Made by a program: the position numbers and the translations under genes. A DNA stretch of 11,837 bases, from assembly GCA_903871435.1 (NCBI GenBank), contig CAIQGU010000092.1, positions 1 through 11,837 of the forward strand. The letters run 5' to 3'. This document shows, in pieces, positions 7,404-11,837 of the stretch. The DNA is from an uncultured Burkholderiales bacterium. GTDB taxonomy: Bacteria > Pseudomonadota > Gammaproteobacteria > Burkholderiales > Burkholderiaceae_F. Position 1 is the first letter of the stretch. Each line of letters begins with the position of its first letter. The notes beneath the pieces are model-generated. The model ran no database searches, was not told where the DNA came from, and saw only the letters and a list, made by a program, of their open reading frames with translations.

Positions 7404-8426
7404 ATGGCCGGCGAAATCCGCGACACCCACGCTCCCGTCCAGAGCGTTTCCGGCTATCGCAGTGGTGCCGTCGCCCGCATGCTGCGGATGCCGGTGGCCA
7501 CCCTGCGCGTCTGGGAACGCCGGTACGCCGTGACGCAACCGGCCCTTTCGCCGGGCGGCCAACGCCTGTATTCGAACGAGGATGTGCGGCGCCTGACTCT
7601 GCTCAAACAGCTTACCGAGATGGGTCACGCAATCGGCAGCCTGGCGCGGCTCGACATGGCACAGTTGCAGAAGGTCGCGTCGATGCACGCGGGCGCCCTC
7701 GTTGCCACCAAGACTGGGGACCATAATCCGCGCACGACTGCAGTACCGGAGCGGGCGTGGCGGCTCGCGGTGATCGGCACCACCCTGGGTGCCCGGCTTC
7801 AGCGGCCGGACTTCATGCGCCGTCTGGGCCGATCCGTCGTGGTGCTGGGCCCGTTTGACAGCGCTGCCCAGGCCGCCGCGGCGCTGCGTCCATCTTCTGC
7901 GGACGCGGTGCTCATCCAGGAACCCAATTTGCTCGAGGGCTGGCACGAATCCTTCGTTGCCGTAGCCCCGGTACTCGCTGCGTTGCCCACAGCCGTTTTT
8001 TACCGATTCAGCGCGGAACCCGTATGCGACGCATTGGCGGACGTCGGTATTTGCCTGCTACGCGAGCCACAACCCGATGCCGTATTGGCTCAATGGATCT
8101 CGCGTTGGGCCGGGGCGGCTGGTGCAAGCGCGACGGGCACCGCAGCGGCGCACGAACCCACGTCGCCGCGTCGCTGGACTGACCTGGCCCTCGCCGATTT
8201 CGCACGCGTATCCTCGACCATTGCCTGTGAATGTCCGCGCCACGTTGCCGAATTGCTGCTGCAACTGACGCAGTTCGAGGAATACAGCGCGTCCTGCGAG
8301 AACCGCAACGCGCAAGACGCTGAACTGCACTCCTACCTCCGGCAGGTGGCGGCCGCATCGCGCGCCCGCTTCGAGTCAGCGCTGGAGTACGTGGCGATGT
8401 ACGAAGGGCTGATCCTGCCGCCGTGA
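7404..8426 (+). CDS. MerR-type regulator with degenerate cobalamin-binding-like domain
   Basis: This 340-residue transcriptional regulator has a MerR winged-helix at residues 18-90 (YRSGAVARMLRMPVATLRVW, then RRY and GGQRLYSNEDVRRL). Residues 118-235 alternate strand and helix (RLAVIG, SVVVLGP, ADAVLI, TAVFYRF, GICLLRE) in a pattern like the B12-binding domain of CarH/LitR photoreceptors. The cobalamin-ligand motif DxHxxG is absent. The C-terminal part (258-340) is predicted helical and carries CECPRH (C275, C277, H280), a possible metal or redox site. In CarH the helical bundle precedes the B12 fold; here the helical domain follows it. The start is supported by AAGGA (7389-7393). It is divergent from the HiPIP/DCC pair, so control of that pair or of itself is plausible. 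The effector is unknown. Confidence 0.8.
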   Translation: MAGEIRDTHAPVQSVSGYRSGAVARMLRMPVATLRVWERRYAVTQPALSPGGQRLYSNEDVRRLTLLKQLTEMGHAIGSLARLDMAQLQKVASMHAGALVATKTGDHNPRTTAVPERAWRLAVIGTTLGARLQRPDFMRRLGRSVVVLGPFDSAAQAAAALRPSSADAVLIQEPNLLEGWHESFVAVAPVLAALPTAVFYRFSAEPVCDALADVGICLLREPQPDAVLAQWISRWAGAAGASATGTAAAHEPTSPRRWTDLALADFARVSSTIACECPRHVAELLLQLTQFEEYSASCENRNAQDAELHSYLRQVAAASRARFESALEYVAMYEGLILPP

Positions 8427-8465
8427 TATCGGCACCGTTGCGCAGCCGTTCGAATTCTTGCGTAA

Positions 8466-9839
8466 TCAGAACGCGCCAGCAGCGCCGGGATAGACAACAG
8501 GTGATTCATAACCGTCGGCGGATACCGAACTGACCCCGAAGAACCAGTCATCAATGACAATCGACTTGAGCACGGTGCTGTTTTCGCCTTCAGCGCCACG
8601 AAGGGTGCGGTTGAACTGCCAACGTGGTTCCGTGGTGTCGCGCCACCAAATGCGGTAGGAAGCCGCGCCGGGTACGCTTGACCAGAAAACCGTGGTGTCG
8701 GGTGAGACCGCTCCGGATATCTTGACGTGGCTGGGAGGAGCGGGCGCATTGGCCAGGGCCGCCAAGGTCACCAGGTTGAGGCGGGTGACTTGCGCCAGAT
8801 AAGGAAAATCCACCCCCTCGATGGTGTCGCCATAGGCAATGCCATCCTGGGTCCGAACGTCCTGATGCTGGCGCGTGTAGTTCTCATGGCCTTCGGTTAC
8901 GCGTACCGCCGGGAACCCCAGCGCAAGGAGCTCCACCTGGTCGCCGCCGCGGCCGAAACGATCCGTACGGTAGACGTGGCGGACACGTAGGTTGGGGACA
9001 TAGGCGTCGGCCATGTTCTGCATGAAGCGGGCGATGTTGCGGGACGGGGAATCGACTTCACCGCCGTTGTAGCGCCGGACCTGCGCCTGTTCGGGTGTTT
9101 CCACCGACTTCGTGCCTTCGGAAAAAACCCGCACGGTGCTGTTGTCCACGACGCCGTCCAGGCCCTGGATATTGCCGATGATGTCGTTGTTGAGATCGGC
9201 TTCCACCTGCCAACCCTGGGACTTCGCGTATTCGGCCAGAACCTTGCCGCCATAGAGTCCCTGCTCCTCGCCCGTAAGCACGCCGTACACCAGTGTGGCG
9301 CGAAACGGGTAGCGCGACAGGACGCGCGCAGCCTCGATAACAGCCGCCACGCCCGAGCCGTCATCGTTGGCCCCGGGCGCGGCGCCAACCGCATCCTGGT
9401 CGTTGCTGTTGCGCGAGTCCAGGTGCCCGGTGATGAGGATGACACGGTTAGGATCACCGGTTCCGCGCTGGATGGCGACAACATCCATGACTTCCGTCGG
9501 CTCGTGAATGCGCTCGCCCGTGAATACCTTGGAGGGGGTAACGACCTCCAGGCAATGCTGGCAATCCGCGGAAATTTCGGCAAAGCGGGCGATGGCCCAG
9601 CGCCGGGCGGCGCCTACACCGTGCACATCCGACCGGGTGTCGGATATGGTGCTGCGCGTTCCAAACGAAACCAGACGGCTGATGGTGTTCTTGAGTTCGT
9701 TCGCCCGTACGTCGGCCGCGATCTGGTGCAACAGTGGCTGCTCCGCCGGCGCAGCCGGGCGCTCTGCGGCCCGCGCGGGACAAAGGACAAGTTCCAACGA
9801 CAGTGCAACAACAACGAAAGGGAAACTACGCGCAGGCAT
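8466..9839 (-). CDS. Exported M28-family zinc metallopeptidase with FnIII-like C-terminus
   Basis: This is probably an aminopeptidase acting in the periplasm or outside the cell. The 457-residue precursor starts with a Sec-type signal (MPARSFPFVVVALSLELVL, Ala-rich cleavage region near residue 25). The co-catalytic zinc site of M28 is visible: H139 and D141 in GHLDSR, D159 in NDDGSG, the E191-E192 pair in TGEEQG, D219 in NNDIIGN, and a final His near 325 in YTRQHQD. From about residue 367 a beta-rich domain (PPSHVKISG..., FWSSVPGAASYRIWWRD) resembles fibronectin type III, an architecture I recall in other proteobacterial M28 enzymes. ATG 9839 is chosen because GGAG (9850-9847) lies 7 nt upstream and the signal peptide begins there. 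It follows the TonB-dependent receptor on the same strand and converges with the MerR gene. Confidence 0.93.
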   Translation of the reverse strand: MPARSFPFVVVALSLELVLCPARAAERPAAPAEQPLLHQIAADVRANELKNTISRLVSFGTRSTISDTRSDVHGVGAARRWAIARFAEISADCQHCLEVVTPSKVFTGERIHEPTEVMDVVAIQRGTGDPNRVILITGHLDSRNSNDQDAVGAAPGANDDGSGVAAVIEAARVLSRYPFRATLVYGVLTGEEQGLYGGKVLAEYAKSQGWQVEADLNNDIIGNIQGLDGVVDNSTVRVFSEGTKSVETPEQAQVRRYNGGEVDSPSRNIARFMQNMADAYVPNLRVRHVYRTDRFGRGGDQVELLALGFPAVRVTEGHENYTRQHQDVRTQDGIAYGDTIEGVDFPYLAQVTRLNLVTLAALANAPAPPSHVKISGAVSPDTTVFWSSVPGAASYRIWWRDTTEPRWQFNRTLRGAEGENSTVLKSIVIDDWFFGVSSVSADGYESPVVYPGAAGAF

Positions 9840-9846
9840 TTTTTTA

Positions 9847-9850
9847 CTCC
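9847..9850 (-). promoter_or_regulatory. Ribosome binding site deciding the M28 peptidase start
   Basis: Read on the minus strand, GGAG lies 7 nt before ATG 9839. This picks that start over the in-frame codon at 9911, which would place 24 non-signal residues ahead of the signal peptide. Confidence 0.75.
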
Positions 9851-9916
9851 GTGGAAATGCTATCGCGAGACCGCTGCCAAACTGTGCAGAGTACGGCACA
9901 TCCTGGATCACTGCAC

Positions 9917-9941
9917 TTCCCGGCAGGGTTGCTGCCGGGAA
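9917..9941 (-). terminator. Strong hairpin between TonB receptor and M28 peptidase genes
   Basis: TTCCCGGCAG and CTGCCGGGAA form a perfect 10-bp stem with a 5-nt loop, starting 12 nt after the receptor stop. No T-run follows on the minus strand. It may therefore be an attenuating or transcript-stabilising hairpin rather than a full intrinsic terminator. Confidence 0.5.
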
Positions 9942-9953
9942 GCATGCGGCATA

Positions 9954-11612
9954 TCACCTCAGTACATACGAAATCCGCGTGTAAAGGAACCTGCCGCGCG
10001 GATCGCCATAGCTCAAGTCGTAGCCGCCGATGAAGTTATTCGCGCTCGCAGCATAGTTGGCATACGGTGGGTCCTCATTGAAGATGTTCTTTGCACCCAA
10101 GGTGAAGCGGAACGATTTCCATCCGGAATAGGACGCCTGAAGATCGTAAGTCTGGTACGCATTGACGTCGCGCGCCACTTGGGTAATGCTCGACGGAACA
10201 TCGTTGTACCCCTTCTGGTAGTTCTGGGTCACCGAGAAGGCAAGGGGACCCTTCTCGTAGACTACCGATGTCGTATACCGCCACCGCGATAGGACTCCGC
10301 CACCGACAGTGAGGCCGCTATCGAGCTGCTGGCTATAACTGCCATCGGGGTTCTGGCTTTCGTACCGGGCAAAATACGTACCATTGGAAAGCAGGGTCAC
10401 CCGCCCCGCCCGTCCGAGCGGAATGGCCGACTTGAAATCAAGATCCAGGCCGCTAAGCGCAACCTTGAAAAGATTGGCGTTGGCCTGGTTGATTGAAACG
10501 ATCTGGCCGTTTGCATCGCGGGTTACGAAGCCTGCAAATTGGGCAGCAGTCTGCGCATTTTGCAAAATGGTGGCGTAGCTCAGGCCGCCGTCGACGATCT
10601 GATCCTTCAGGAAAATCCAAAAATAGTCTGCGCTGATACTCGTACCCTTTACCGGTTCAACGACCAATCCGAGCGTGTACGACTTCGATTTTTCGGGCTT
10701 CAGGTTGGGATTGCCGCCCGTCACCGTCGTGAACTGGAAGCTGCATGCTGGATTATTGGCGTTGAATACCGGACATTGCACGGGGTCGCGCGTGCCGTTG
10801 GAGGTCACGCTGGTTGCCTGTGCAGCGTATAAATCAGTCAGAGAAGGCGCGCGAAAGCCCGTTCCAGCCGAGGCACGAACCAGCACGTGTTGCTCGGGTT
10901 GCCAACGCAAGGACGCCTTCGGGTTGACGGTGCGGCCCACGCCCTGGTAATTGTCAAAACGCACCGCCGCGTCGGCTTCCAGATTCTTCAGCACATTGGC
11001 GTCGAGTTCGGCGAAGGCCGACTCGACGCTGCGCGAGCTCGACTGTGGCAACTGGTTGCCGCCCTGGCCCGTGACGTCCCCCGTTTGAATGGCGCTCGCC
11101 GGGTTGAATTCAAATGCCTCGCGCCGCAGCTCGGCGCCAACAGCGAAATTGACGGGCCCGGAGGGCAGCATCCCGATCTCCCGGTTCGCTTTGGCACCCA
11201 AGCTGGTAATCGATGTTTTCGTCGCAAAATCCTGGCCGGTGAATTCATCGGACTTTGCCGCGGCCAAGGCCGCTGGATCGCTGGTTGGACCAAACGGGTT
11301 GATCGTTCCGCTATCGAGCAGCGGCATGATCTTCGAATACAACGCAAAGCCCGACAGAAGATCTTCCGTGACCTTGACCTCGCTGTACAGCAGCGACGCG
11401 TCGTACTCCCAACCACCTCGAGAGCCCTTGACGCCGCCTACCAGACGGGTGGTGTCCGCCTTGTCCTCGGTCAGTCTCTCACCATTGGCAAAGTCACGGT
11501 AAATCAAGTTGAGTGGCTGGCCGTTGATGCCGTTGGCGATGGCGAATGCCGTGGGGTAGTAAGGGCTGGACGGCGGCAGCAGAAAAGCCGCAGAACCCGG
11601 GCCAATAGCCGA
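9954..11612 (-). pseudogene. TonB-dependent receptor, C-terminal barrel only (5' part missing)
   Basis: This is the barrel portion of an outer-membrane TonB-dependent receptor, a family importing siderophores, cobalamin, sugars or peptides. Typical barrel signatures are present: FLLPPSSPYYPTAF near the 5' end, GTGFRAPSLTDLY, GNPNLKPEKSKSYTLG, and a C-terminal barrel ending GRFLYTRISYVLR. Two cysteines 10 residues apart (C245 and C255, counted from the TTG at 11507) lie in a putative external loop. No signal peptide, TonB box or plug domain precedes the barrel. The frame stays open to a stop at 11670-11672, but receptor-like sequence fades near 11610, where a different frame takes over. The only available in-frame start is TTG 11507, inside the barrel. 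The final residue is Arg, not the usual aromatic. The piece is probably non-functional as it stands. The ligand cannot be told. Confidence 0.8.
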
Positions 11613-11837
11613 TAGCTCAATGTCAAAGGCTGGCTGCCACGGTCCATCTGTCCTGGGATAGTCTGGTCGTTAATTTTGCTGACCTTGAAAAGCTTCTGGT
11701 CCAGACCAATCGTGGCGAAGGTCTTGCGCCCACCCTTGGGCGGAAAATAATGGCTGTAGTTAATGCCATAAGTTTCTCCAGCACCCGTGCTGCTGAAGGT
11801 GCCAAAGTTGCCGACCACGTCGGAGTTGGTGTAACTG
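11504..11837 (-). pseudogene. Fragment of a ShlB/FhaC-type (TpsB) secretion transporter
   Basis: The frame enters from the window edge and runs to a stop at 11504-11506. Its first about 75 residues look like the barrel of a two-partner-secretion transporter: YTNSDV, GAGETYGINYSHYFPPKGG, then TIGLDQKLF and a PLTLSY block. This matches the family pattern GxGxxYGxxY...LPxxG...GxDxxxF...PLSLxY, which I recall rather than searched. After TLSY (about 11610) the reading turns into unrelated Arg/Leu/Pro-rich sequence, while the neighbouring frame, one base off, continues as a TonB-receptor barrel. The 5' part lies outside the window. The alternative is that this is the receptor itself with a one-base frameshift, but the motifs argue against that. 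Confidence 0.55.

Noticed and set aside
8427..8465. Bidirectional terminator between the convergent MerR and M28 genes
   Set aside because: The 39-bp gap holds no clear inverted repeat with a T-run.
9840..9911. Longer start for the M28 peptidase at 9911
   Set aside because: It would put 24 extra residues before a clear signal peptide, while ATG 9839 has a well-placed GGAG.

Overview
The window looks like a chromosomal segment of a high-GC betaproteobacterium, most likely Alcaligenaceae (the Bordetella / Achromobacter / Castellaniella group). I infer this from the proteins and from the order cysS - HhH-GPD glycosylase - accA - tilS - lysC - tRNA-Ser, which I recall from that family. I have no database search behind it.

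Left part (131-6042, + strand): five tightly packed housekeeping genes. They are cysteinyl-tRNA synthetase (cysS), an AlkA-type 3-methyladenine DNA glycosylase whose GTG start overlaps the cysS stop, the acetyl-CoA carboxylase alpha subunit (accA), tRNA-Ile lysidine synthase (tilS, overlapping accA by 35 nt) and aspartate kinase (lysC), which has its own leader. lysC carries a strong internal Shine-Dalgarno/ATG that would yield a separate regulatory subunit.

Middle (6043-8426): a good sigma70-type promoter and a leader with three small hairpins precede tRNA-Ser(GCU), which has an encoded CCA end. Next come two minus-strand genes, a Tat-exported high-potential iron-sulfur protein followed by a small DCC-family (DUF393) protein. 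Facing away from them is a MerR-type regulator with a degenerate cobalamin-binding-like fold and a C-terminal helical domain carrying a CxCPxH motif. The divergent spacer between the two units is a very AT-rich island with repeated GAGGTCA/GAGTCA-type boxes around a TATAAT element.

Right part (8466-11837, all minus strand): an exported M28 zinc aminopeptidase with a C-terminal fibronectin-III-like domain lies downstream of a TonB-dependent receptor that is not intact. The receptor's barrel frame fades out at about 11610. The remaining sequence to the window edge reads in another frame as part of a two-partner-secretion (ShlB/FhaC-type) transporter. This is either a gene-fusion/deletion scar, an assembly join or, less likely, a simple frameshift. 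Sampled lines here are less GC-rich than the housekeeping block, consistent with a more variable region beyond the tRNA.

I see no CRISPR array, insertion sequence, integrase or classical defence system. The most interesting candidates are the broken receptor/transporter junction, the unusual MerR regulator with its operator-like repeats, and the internal start in lysC.
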